The notes beneath the pieces were generated by a model. That model did no database searches. It saw only the letters and a list, made by a program, of their open reading frames with translations, and had not been told where the DNA came from. This document shows, piece by piece, positions 1-11,370 of a DNA stretch of 64,000 bases; position 1 is the first letter of the stretch, and every line of letters begins with the position of its first letter. A program made the position numbers and the translations under genes. The DNA is from Raphanus sativus (taxonomy: Eukaryota; Streptophyta; Magnoliopsida; Brassicales; Brassicaceae), in assembly GCF_000801105.2 (NCBI RefSeq), contig NC_079517.1, forward strand, positions 10,664,001 through 10,728,000, given 5' to 3'.

Positions 1-3000
1 ATATGCACTATATTGTTCTATGTAAAAGTCATAACGTCAAAAGGACAAAAACTAAACCCAGCTATATCAAGAGATAATATCTAAAATTATCTAACTTGAA
101 GGTGTACTATTGATATCTCAATTTTCTTTTAAGAGATGAAGGTTTGTCAGAAACCAAAGCCTTCAAGTTTTGAGGAGATAAAAATCTGGAAATGCTTTAC
201 AAAAGATTTAAAATACTGTTTTATGTAAAGATGTAAACCAGAAATGTAATATGTATATCTATGCGTGTTGTGAAGCCTTTATTTCTTTCGACTGAGTTTG
301 CAAAGTTTTCTGAGGATGGTATCAATCAATTAGAGCAGCGTTGCGGAGAAACTAATATTAGCAAGACGTGGTCTCATGTCAAGGTATCGTATACCCATTT
401 GGCAATGCTCACTTTGTCAAGCTACTGCTTCTGTTCTGATAGTTAACTCTTGTGTTTATTTGAGTTTCATTATCTCCTAGGTGTTACTTCTTCTTTCTTC
501 TCCTGTTGTTGCTTGGTTTTATTTATTTTTGCTTACTGGTGTCTGTGTATCTTCTGTCAAAACTTTAAAATGGTATAATATTTTAACATTTTTACTTCAA
601 AAAGGATTTGTTTTTCCGGTTAAACCGGTTTTGCTCTGTACTATTCTGGTGCCCCGTAAAGGGGATGATAATTTTAATGAATTTCTATTTAATAAAAGAC
701 TGATGAAAATCACTAAATGGATTGTAATGCTTTTTTCTTTTGCTTAACTCTATGGATTGTAATGTTTAATTAGTAAAATATCTTTGACATCATTTTTGGA
801 ATACGAATGGCGTCATACGAAAACGAGGACGAAGTCCATGACCAAAAACGATTACAAACCACAAAACGTGAAGAAATGGGCGTATATAAGTTATCAGTCG
901 ATGCATTTATTTATTTTTTATTTTTGAAAAAGGGCATCAGTCGATGCATTATTTATAAACTGTTTTTTGGGTTAACTTTATTTATAAAACTGTTTCTAGT
1001 TGAAGAATACAAATTCTCCCTATAGAAAGCAAACTTGTTTCCTTTTCAATTCAACGACTCCATGATTAATAAAAAGCTAAAGCGTCGTGATGTCAGAATG
1101 ATATAATTCACTACATTCACTTTATGATTACTTAATTATATTCACTGTAATTTGTAATCACTCATGAAGAGATATTTGTGGAATGAAAGGAGAAAGAAAA
1201 GTCGTATACAAGTGAAAGTCATTGGGTGGCAGTCACTGGCACTAGAGTGGGTTTGCCTGTGCAAAAAGGTTAGAGAGTCCCCACAATGTATGTGATTATC
1301 TGATTCCCAACTCTGATTCCCAAAAAAAAAAAAAAATCTGATTCCCAACTCTACTTGCTATCTCTTTCTAACGCATGCGAAAATACTTCCAACACACTAA
1401 CACATACACTACCACTCAAATTAAATTCATTTAATTCTCTTTAAGAACTGGAGTATTCAATTTTATCTGTTATTGATGCATCATTAAAGATGTGAAAACA
1501 AATAATTAAAACAGAATAACAGATACGTATTAACTTATGTGTTCACTAACATTTGTATTGTTACGTCTATAGACAAAAGAGAACAGTATTATTACTGAAA
1601 AAATAAAACAAACTATAAAAGAAAAAACTTAGAAAAGGTGTCTAAAGGATGTTGTAAGAACAGATAACACAACAGTATGACATTCATCAAAACCTCATTA
1701 GAAAATGAAGGATCTTACTTTTATCTTGTTTAATTTCTAGAAATATTTACGTGTATAGTTAACACTTCTCGGTAAAGTCCATAAGGTTTTTGATAATTAG
1801 GGGTGAATATCACTTTTAAAACCTAGTTAACATCTCGTGGCGAGTGTAACTCTCGAGTAACATGACACCATTTTGACTAACCAAGTGGGAGTGAAAGAGT
1901 TCTTAATAAAATTGAAAATAGAGGGAGAGCAAGTTGCCAAGTTTACACCATGTATCTGGACCTTTTATCGCTAGGCGGCCACCACCACTTGGTTTAAAGT
2001 TCATAGATTCCATAGATAACGAAGACACAAGCTCACACCACTCTAAATACAAGTTCCTATCATGTACACCCAAAAAACAAGATCCAGTACTAGAACCATA
2101 AGAGAAGAATCCAACTAGGCATTAATAGAGAGATTGTCAATAAAGAAAAAAAGAATCAGACATGTACAAACAAGGACCAAGACTTAGAGGCGTGCAATGG
2201 AGTCCAAAGACATTGAACAGTGCTCAAGATAGGCATGTCACATGTGCATAATGACACATGCACCAACGGTCGAATGACCTCTTTTGAAGACAAACCAATC
2301 CCAAACGATATTTAGTATCACTCAAGTCCACAATGGCAAAGCATAGGGAGTGAGCTAGATATTTAAGCCGGCAATATACTTACAATAAGCATAGGATCTC
2401 CGACGTTTATACCAAGGTAAACGTTGAATTTTTATTTGGTTTAAATGAAAAAGAATTCCCTTTTCTTTCCAAGATTAATTATCTCTTTAGACAACAAATT
2501 TATCATTTGTATCTTTTCTTTTATGTGATGTGTACCTAGTTTCGTTTTCATTGTTTTGAGACCCTAGAAGTTCAAAACTGAAGAGCTATTTATAAAGAAC
2601 TCTATATGTGATACTGTAAAACATACCTTTCAAATATTATCAATAAAATGAAAATTTCCTTTAGTAAAATTAAAAAGATGAGGTTTTATCTGACCAATGA
2701 TATCTAAGCTTCTTATGTGGATTCCCCCTTGATTTTTTGAGTTCATAGCTTTATTAAAAGTTGTGTGGCATCTATCGATCCATTTAGTTATTGATCAAGT
2801 CGTCTCATCCATTAGATTAAACAAATATAAACGTTTGGCCAATTCTTTGATCTCAATCAATTTCTTCACCATCGATATATCTTTCTGTCTGAGTAGAAAT
2901 TACCATATGATCTGCTACAAAGACTCAATCAGAGTAAGATCATAAATTTGACCTTATATAACAGCTACTTGTAATTTTTATTCATAGTCGATACTTGCTG

Positions 3001-3374
3001 TCCACAATTACTAAAAGTAAAACAAAATTTAATAGACTTTCTCAAACATAAGTGACTACCGCCTGATCAGTTGATCTCCCCAACATTGATCATGTTTTTT
3101 CACGATAAACTAAGCCTGTAGGCAGAAAAACTTAAGAAGATGCTAAAAGCCAAAAGTAAACTAGTTCATAAGGTATGGAATCAAACAACAGTTCATAAGA
3201 GGATTATTATCTTGTTTATATTCATATATATTTTTCAGGTTTTTGTCGAACAACTAAAGCTGGGACTAAACTAGGGATAATTTGTTAACTAGCCATATAT
3301 ATCGAATATAACAATTACTAATATAGCTATAGTAAGTTGAAAACAAAACAACAACCATACCATACTGTTGGACA
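1..3374. other. Intergenic, no supported gene
   Basis: I see no convincing gene here. The sequence is AT-rich and stop-dense. A 61-codon open frame at 261-446 ends near a possible splice donor and could be an exon of a degraded gene, but I recognise no family. The direct repeat CAGTCGATGCATTATTTA-like at about 896-913 and 938-955 is short. One oligo(A) insertion with target duplication (1299-1352) is listed separately. Confidence 0.6.
1299..1352 (+). repeat. Oligo(A) stub flanked by a 16-bp direct repeat
   Basis: TCTGATTCCCAACTCT occurs at 1299-1314 and again at 1337-1352. Between them lie a partial third copy and 15 As (1322-1336). The arrangement is repeat, short stub, oligo(A), repeat, as expected of a severely truncated retroposition event. 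Slippage is the alternative. Confidence 0.5.
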
Positions 3375-3563
3375 CAGTGTTCTAAAATTGGGATAGGTGG
3401 TGCATAGGTGCTCGCTTAGACGGTAAATCGAATATAAACTAAAAGTTTTTTTGGAACGATTTTTTTAAATAGTATAGACATTCAAAAAATTGATGTAAAC
3501 CCCATATAATCAATATTCCCTTATAAAGCGCCTAATTTCTGCTTGTCTATTTTTGGAATATGG
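3375..3563. mobile_element. Small hAT-type non-autonomous element (candidate)
   Basis: The left end starts CAGTGTTCTAAAA and is followed by GC-richer sequence with GCTCGCTTAGACGG. The right end finishes TTTTTGGAATATGG, roughly the inverse of the left end. The same terminal style is seen in the 560-bp insertion at 40875-41434, which has an 8-bp target duplication. Here the flanks (GTTGGACA and GTTTTGAC) match poorly, so the duplication is not demonstrable. Confidence 0.4.
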
Positions 3564-4668
3564 GTTTTGACATGTGAGATAGGTGAAAATATCCCTTACT
3601 TTCCTTCAACATATTATATAACATAATACTATTTTATTATAAATAGAATAATATATACTTTTTAAAAGTATGAATTTATTATATAAACATGCAAAGCTAC
3701 TTGTATATTTTTAAAAGATATGTGATTGTCGTCTAAAATTTAGTGATACATGTACAATAATGTAAGAACAACTCAAAAGAAAAACTGTTGACAAGCATAC
3801 TATTCTATTAAATTCTCATGAATCGTATGAGATGTAGATCACACAGTGGAATTTGTTAAAACGTTGTGTCATATAGCTGATAAATAAAAAAGATAACCAT
3901 ACATGATGTAATCAACACAATAATATTTGGCGCACTAGTTTATGTGTTTCAGTATTAATTCATATATGTTTTGTTGTACTGTCATTTGTGTAACAACGAA
4001 ACAAATATGATTAGTTCAAAATGAAATATAATTATATATCGTAAGTGAAGAATAGTTAAAATATGATTTCTATAAATTATATGAAAATGTTATATGAACT
4101 GTGTAAATTATAATTTTCACCAAACCACCGTTTTACATTATCAAATAGGTAAATAGTAGTTTTACTTAAAACTTCAGTATACTATATAATACATCATATA
4201 TATTTCTATACTATATGTGTGTAGGTTTGTACAAACCATTGCATCCTCAATCATACTAAATGTATAAAAAATTAAATAGATGAATCAACTTTAGAATAAA
4301 AATAGTAAACATTAAATTCGAAAACATATATCAAAACAAAAAGTAAATGTTTCAGTTGTACAAATAATCAAAATTTGAAAATGTTGAAAGTTATAAAAAT
4401 ACATGTGTTTTCTACATAATAGTACAAACATGTTATTACTATATAGAATAAATCATGCATGTACATATTTATTTGATAAATATGTATTTATTTTGAAAAA
4501 TTTAAATGACTACACGTTCAGAATCTTTTTATGATTTTTGAGCAAGATCAAAAAATTTATTCTATTTTTGATACAAAAATTTGAAGTACATATAAAGAAA
4601 TAGGGGAATTTCAAAATGAAAAAAACAAAGAAATGAATAAAGGTGTGGTAGTAATTTAAAATAGACTA
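3564..4668. other. AT-rich intergenic, nothing recognised
   Basis: This is a low-complexity AT-rich spacer between two mobile elements. There are no long open frames, RNA gene signatures or clear repeats. Confidence 0.6.
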
Positions 4669-6032
4669 TCTATACTATTAAAAGAAAAATATTTTGAAAA
4701 AATCTATTTAAAAGTTGTTGCACCTTTTCGTTTTTAACCCAACATATTACATATTCTAAATATTATAACTAATCCCTATTATAGCAACCAAAAAGTATAA
4801 AGGGACCTACTTTTGTTCCAAATTCTATTACATTTTTTTTCTTTGTTACATAGGATCTCATAATTAACTAACCCCTATTACATTTTATAATCGAAACCAT
4901 GACATTTATATATGTATATACATTTAGTCTAAACCACTGAATATATCACTTTCACACCACCATTAGATACAAACACTATATATACACGATTAGTTTAAAC
5001 CACTGAATACCACTTTCACATGTCCTTGTTAGGCAAAACAACTCCTCCATTGCTATATATCTCGTCACCTACATGAACATCTTTCCCATTCATGTTCACA
5101 CAGGACCGTCTAACATCACGTGTAAGTGGAGCGATCAAACATCCGAACTGAAAAATAAATTTTAGAAAAATATGAAATAAATATATAAATTATGACATAA
5201 AACTTTCAAACTTTTAGATATAATATTAAATTTAGAGCTGATAATTTCAAAAGGACGTCAAATATATATAAATAAAGCTATATTTGAAAAAAAGTATTCT
5301 ATTATATCATTAAATATTTCATTAATATTTTTTGAACAGTGTCCATAAATAATTCGAGACGGCCATGTATTTACACCACCATGCGGATCAAGTTAGACAT
5401 TGTTTAAACCACTACTGACCAATCTGAGAAATCAAATAACTAACATTATACACCATACCAAGACTTTAATGATCCATATAATCATCGACATATTATTTAA
5501 ATGGTCATCACATTGATCATGACATTACAACAAACTTACATTTAGCATTTTTATCACTACATTTCAAGGAATTAATGTACATGTGTTAATTAACCCTAAA
5601 CCCAAAACTTAAATATATAATAGTAAAAATATATTCAAAATACACAAATATACCTAATATACAAAAATCCATTTTGGATACTTTTAGGTACCCAATCAGT
5701 TCTCAGCTAGGACCATACTCAAACCAAGACATGCAGGTCCAAAACAATTATTACTTTGTCCTAGATCCAAAGGTTAGAACCAAACTTTTATTTTCGGATT
5801 GGTTTTGGTTCAGTTTCTTTTGTCCAAGTAAAATGTTTGTACCTAAAAGAAAGTTACATATAAGATTGTACATAAAAAGTTTTAAATAAATTAATTCATA
5901 AATTATATAATTTTAAAAAATTATCTTTTTGATATAATACGATTTTGTAATATACAATTCCAAAATATTAATTCATATCAAATGAATTTATAATAAAGAA
6001 AACTTTGCGCTTTAATGCAGGTCATAATCTAG
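4669..6032 (+). mobile_element. Non-autonomous Helitron, both ends present
   Basis: The left end reads TCTATACTATTAAAAG, the usual 5' terminus of Brassicaceae Helitrons. The right end reads GGTCATAATCTAG, preceded by a weak GC-containing hairpin region (about 6006-6020). The base before the left end is A and the base after the right end is T, so the element sits between A and T with no target duplication, as Helitrons do. Its 1,364 bp are AT-rich. The 71-codon frame at 5674-5889 inside it looks like chance, so there is no Rep/helicase gene and the element would depend on a master copy. Confidence 0.75.
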
Positions 6033-6358
6033 TTTTATCATTAATACATTAACATACAAGATATCATACCTTATACTGATTAATGGTCATTTACTTAAAT
6101 ATGTTTTTTTGGTCATTTGTTATAATTTTCCACTAAACTATCGTTGAGTAACGCGAAAATATGGTTTAATTCTGGCTGGGAATAGGTAGACGCACTGTTG
6201 TGTTCCTTTATAGACCTCATATGGACCAAAGCTAGTATAAGTGTATAACGCACCCAGTAATATACACTAAAAAGCCTATAAATATTGCCATTTTCAACAC
6301 TCACAAGTTATAACAAACAAAATACATAACTAATCATTACAAGCAAACACTCGACAAC
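6033..6358 (+). promoter_or_regulatory. Upstream region of NPF3.1
   Basis: About 325 bp lie between the Helitron end and the NPF3.1 start codon, so the Helitron is very near the promoter. A TATA-like stretch (CCTATAAATA) lies at about 6275, some 80 bp before the ATG. No other motif is firm. Confidence 0.35.
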
Positions 6359-9300
6359 ATGGAAGAGCAGAGCAAGAACAAGATCAGTGAAGAAGAAAAA
6401 CAACTTCATGGGAGGCCAAGTCGACGAAAGGGAGGATTAATTACCATGCCCTTCATATTTGGTATAAGAAACATTCTATACGATTATTATTTTGGTTTTG
6501 TGTAAATAAATGAAACTGATTTCATTAAAATATTTGATGGATTATCAGCGAACGAGATGTGTGAGAAAATGGCAGTGGTTGGATTTCACTCGAACATGAT
6601 AAGCTATTTAACAACACAGCTTCACCTTCCTTTAACCAAAGCAGCCAACACTCTCACTAACTTCGCCGGAACTTCGAGTCTCACTCCTCTGCTCGGTGCC
6701 TTTATCGCCGACTCCTTCGCTGGCCGCTTCTGGACCATCACTTTCGCTTCCATTATTTACCAAATCGTATGTTTTTTTTTTGTAACTGAAAATCGTATGT
6801 TTATTATTCACATAAATAATTTTTATTAACAAAATTATACTTAAACCATAGGAAATTCGGAATACACCAAAGTTCGGTTTCTCGACCGAAACTTAGTCAA
6901 ATATTTCCATTATCTTGATCTTATTGTCCTAAGGAGATATTGTAAACCAAAAAACCCGTACAGGGGATGACATTGCTTACGATATCCGCAATAATACCGA
7001 CGCTAAGGCCACCACCATGCAAAGGAGAAGAAGTTTGTGTAGTGGCAGACACAGCACAGTTGAGTGTTCTGTACATAGCTCTTCTTCTTGGAGCTATCGG
7101 GTCAGGTGGTATCCGACCCTGCGTTGTTGCATTCGGTGCGGATCAGTTCGACGAGTCGGATCCAGAGCAAACCACCAAACCTTGGAACTACTTCAACTGG
7201 TAATTTATATTGTTTACACCTTTTGCATATACCTTTCATATATAGATTCCATATATATGTTTTTATTATTTTCTTAATTGGTCGTACAGAATATACAACA
7301 TTGTATTCTTTAGTATTATGTTTAGAACATATTAATGTATTTTGTCTGAACCCTAAAAACTATATACATGACTTTGTAGTGCAACTATTAAGTTACAAAT
7401 GCAGGTATTAGCTATTTAAGTACTTTTGTGTGGGTTAAAGCTTTTCTAAGGACGTGCAAATGTTTTGATGGTAACTCAATAAGGAACAACTTTCTTATTT
7501 TTTTAAAAATGAAAATAAACTATTATACAACTATTAAAATCTGCTAGATTAAACTAAAGTAATCATCTAGATATGTAAAAGTAACTTATGGACTATGAGC
7601 AATGTGTGTGCTTTATTTTCTCCAAATAAAACTATTGTTAGCACAAAAAACTATGCTCATGTGTTTGATGGAACTAGAAACCCAAGTCATTAACTATAAT
7701 CTAGCTTGTAATTTTCTTCTAATTATCCTTGTTGTTGCTATAACCAGAAATAATGAAATTTTGTTTATGTAATCAAATTATCAGGTTTTACTTTATCATG
7801 GGTGCAGCAGTTCTAGTGGCGGTGACGGTTCTTGTGTACATCCAAGATAACGTTGGGTGGGGTCTAGGTTTGGGCATCCCGACACTAGCTATGTTCCTGT
7901 CTGTTATTGCTTTTGTCGGCGGTTTCCGGCTTTATCGTCACTTGCATCCATCGGGTAGTCCGTTTACCCGCTTGATCCAAGTGGCAGTTGCAGCGTTTCA
8001 CAAAAGGAAACTGAGTATGGTTTCTGATCATACTCTTCTCTATTTCAACGATGAGATTGACGCTCCTATCTCCTTAGACGGTATACTCACACACACCAAA
8101 CACATGAGGTAATAACAATGTATTGGTGACTCCTCTAAATTCATATCAAAAGTTAGATAAGTGATAAGTGAAATGGTCTTAGTCGTATTAGTTAATCATT
8201 TTTCTAGCTATGGATGTGAGACTCCCATACATTCATTAACATTTTCTGTTACGCACAACATGGGTTATTGTGTAAACAACATCCAAGAAATAGTTCAACA
8301 TCAGATGGTTCTGATACCATGTTAATGTTAAAGTTAAATTTTGGTAACTAAAACATCATGCACTACTATATATACCATAGTGATTTCGGAAGAACTAACA
8401 TACAGTTGAATAATTTGATTATATTAGAGCTTAAGTGACGAAAGTTTTTTTATACAAAATAGTACGATGTTTTTAGTAGTGCTATCGCCTATCGCATAGT
8501 TGGCTGACTAATTCAATTTGAGTCAAGAAAAGTATTGAACTACTGAAATATATTATTATTTAACAAGATTGAGTATTCATGTTATTGGTAGATAGATTCT
8601 AATAAACTTAGAAAATTTTGAGATTATATTGTTAAGGGTTTGTAAATTTTTTGTTTGTAAATATATTATTATTACTGATTTAAAGATTAATATTACAATT
8701 TTAGTTACACTTCACTTTACGACCTTATTAAATTTTATTGTTACTAAAATATAGTTTTCATAATTTTATTCACAAAACTAAAATTTAAAATATCATATAT
8801 AGATTCATAAGATTCTCGAACCTATGTGTCAAAAAACATAAATATTTTTGTGTTTTCCCATATAAAAAAAGACAATTGTAAAATCCAAACTGAAATCATA
8901 AAAATAGTAGTAGAATCATTAAAAATTATAAATCGAACATAAATAAATCGAAGTATAAGTAAATCGACGTATTAAACAGAGATCATGAAATATTTGAAAG
9001 AAATATCAAGCAAAATAACACAAAATGTAAATAAAATCATTATTAACAACACAAAGAACTAATGTAATACGAAATATCTATATTCTATGTAAAATTCCGA
9101 ATTTTCTCAGAAACATGTATATATTATTTTGAAACAGTGATTGTGACAAAAGAAGAAATATATGAAAATCCATGATAATAAATAGCAATTAACAAAAAAA
9201 TAATTAAAACAATTCATCTAATATTTCTTAATTTTATTTAATATTAATCATTAAATTCTTCACAAATTCTGGTTCTTAATTACTTCTAAAACTAATTCAA

Positions 9301-10259
9301 ATCATTGCATTTATCATAAGTCTATTAACATTTATCCTCTTTATATTTATAGCTTCTTGGACAAAGCGGCCATAGAGACTGAGAAAGACAATTTGAAGCC
9401 AGATCAAATCCCTAATTTATGGAGATTAAGCACAGTTCACCGAGTTGAAGAACTCAAATCGGTGATCCGGATGGGCCCAATCGGAGCCTCTGGGATCCTC
9501 CTAATCACAGCATATGCTCAACAAGGAACCTTCTCTCTTCAACAAGCCAAAACTATGAACCGGCATCTAACCAAATCATTCCAAATTCCAGCCGGTTCAA
9601 TGTCTGTCTTTACAACCATTGCAATGCTCTGCACAATTATCTTCTATGATCGCATCTTTATAAAAATTGCCAGAAAGTTCACTGGTCTCGAACGAGGCAT
9701 CACATTCCTTCACAGAATGGGAATTGGATTCGTCATCTCATTCATTGCGACTCTCGTCGCCGGGTTCGTGGAGATCAAACGAAAACAAGTTGCATTAGAC
9801 CATGGCCTTTTGGATAAACCACACATGGAGATTCCGATTTCATTTATGTGGTTGATTCCTCAATACAGTCTCCATGGAGTCGCTGAAGCGTTCATGTCGA
9901 TCGGACATTTGGAGTTTTTTTATGACCAAGCGCCGGAGAGTATGAGGAGCACGGCAATGGCATTTTTCTGGATGGCAATTTCGATCGGAAATTACGCGAG
10001 CTCTTTACTTGTGACTTTAGTTCATAAATTCAGTGCTAAACCGGATGGAAGAAATTGGTTGCCAGATAAAAATTTAAATCAGGGGAGACTTGAGTATTTT
10101 TACTGGATAATCACTTTGTTACAAGCTATTAATTTCGTGTATTATCTTTGGTGCGCCAAGATTTACACATATAAACCAGTTCAGGTGCATCACAGCAACA
10201 GCAAGGAGCCCACTGAGTCTTGGGTTAGTGGTGAGTTACAGTTATCCAAAAAAACTTAG
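6359..10259 (+). CDS. NPF3.1: NRT1/PTR family transporter, NPF3.1 orthologue
   Basis: Proton-coupled plasma-membrane transporter of the NPF (POT) family. Arabidopsis NPF3.1 is reported to move nitrate/nitrite and gibberellins. Exons by splice signals: 6359-6461, 6549-6766, 6964-7199, 7785-8108 and 9353-10259; the phases close to 595 codons, the family's normal length. Seen in the protein: an N-terminal MEEQSKNKISEEE tail, the E-M-C-E-K proton-coupling motif near residues 37-41, LTNFAGTSSLTPLLGAFIADS in TM2/3, GSGGIRPCVVAFGADQFDE, and about 12 hydrophobic segments. Start chosen because it gives the conserved N-terminus and an in-frame first exon. Introns 3 and 4 are long and AT-rich (585 and 1,244 bp). 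Oddity: the 5' splice site of intron 2 is duplicated by a short oligo(T) insertion at 6762-6802. The coding sequence otherwise looks intact. Confidence 0.95.
6762..6802 (-). repeat. Oligo(T) stub duplicating the intron-2 donor of NPF3.1
   Basis: AAATCGTATGTTT occurs at 6762-6774 and at 6790-6802, separated by a T run and TGTAACTGA. Read on the minus strand the insert is TCAGTTAC followed by As. The repeat contains exon-2 sequence plus the GTATGT donor, so two identical donors now lie 28 nt apart (G at 6767 and at 6795). Confidence 0.7.
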
Positions 10260-10456
10260 TTGATGCATAAGCTTATTGAGTCTTGGGTTTATAATGTAAA
10301 ATCAATTGTAATATTTATAAATATAATGAAAACTGAAAGAATGACTCTGGCCTTTACTATTTTTAACACTGTTTTATTTAACCCGGTTTTAAATAGGGCT
10401 ATTTGGGTGGAAATACACAGATACAAACATAATTAGGATTCTATACAAAAAAAAAA
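10260..10456 (+). terminator. NPF3.1 3' region up to the MULE
   Basis: Short 3' flank with AT-rich, AATGAAA-like polyadenylation-type sequence at about 10320-10340. It ends in a run of ten As into which the MULE inserted. Confidence 0.35.
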
Positions 10457-10665
10457 TGAGAAAATGTGTATTTAAATACCAAACTATCTCAAATTCTCTA
10501 AAAAAATACAAACTTTTCATTAAGCCAAATAAATCACAAAGTTATGTTGACTGAGTTATATTAGATACACTTTTGGTCAACTTAATTTATCGTTAAATCT
10601 CCATCTAATATTCCGTTTGTTGATATGACGTCGTTTGAGAATAGACCAAAAAACTAAAATTTCCA
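10457..10665 (+). repeat. MULE left terminal inverted repeat
   Basis: Perfect for the first 57 bp against the right end, then diverging. Shared blocks further in include the CCAAATAAATCACAAAG stretch and a GTCGTTT..GAATAGA stretch near 10630-10650. Confidence 0.85.
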
Positions 10666-11370
10666 AATTATACTTTTAATCCATTTTGTAACTATGTCTT
10701 CTTTCTCTTCTCTTTCGTTCTGGAAACGATCTCATATCTAAACTAATGATCTATTCTTTCTTTTCTCTTTAGACATAGCTAGCTTAAGGATTTCCTGCAA
10801 TAGATTAAGGATTTTATGTTCCTGCAATAGTTTAAGAATTTTGTTTCTAATTTTATTTCCTGCAACAGTTAAGGATTTTATGTTCGAGTGGTTTTACTGG
10901 TCACACCCCGGAAACCATACTTTGAGGAGACAGTGGACTACATGAGATCAGTGGCACCAAGGGATCTCTAGTAGAAGAGATTGATGAGGAAGCTCAGGAA
11001 GTGGTGCTTCTCGGCACGAGCGAATTGGATTTTGTTTTTTTAAAAAAATTCTGTTATTTTTGAACATGTGCAAACTGGTTTTTGTTAATTTCAGTGTGAC
11101 ATTTTTCTCGTAATGACAAACAGACATGCATTAACAGTAGATTTCTGGTTTGTTTTTGTTATTTTAATGATTATGCTCTGAGAATAAGAGATGAACGATG
11201 CCAAAGAAAATAAGAAACTCAAAACTTGTTACGCAAGCAAACTTTACAACTGATACAAAGAAAAACCATCACAAAAGGCAGTAACTAAAGGACACATGGA
11301 TAGTTTCATAAAACATACGAAATCCAACTTTGACAAGAAAAGCAACGATATCTTGAAAAAAAGGAATATC

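Noticed and set aside
5674..5889. 71-codon frame upstream of NPF3.1
   Set aside because: It lies inside the Helitron and has no recognisable domain.
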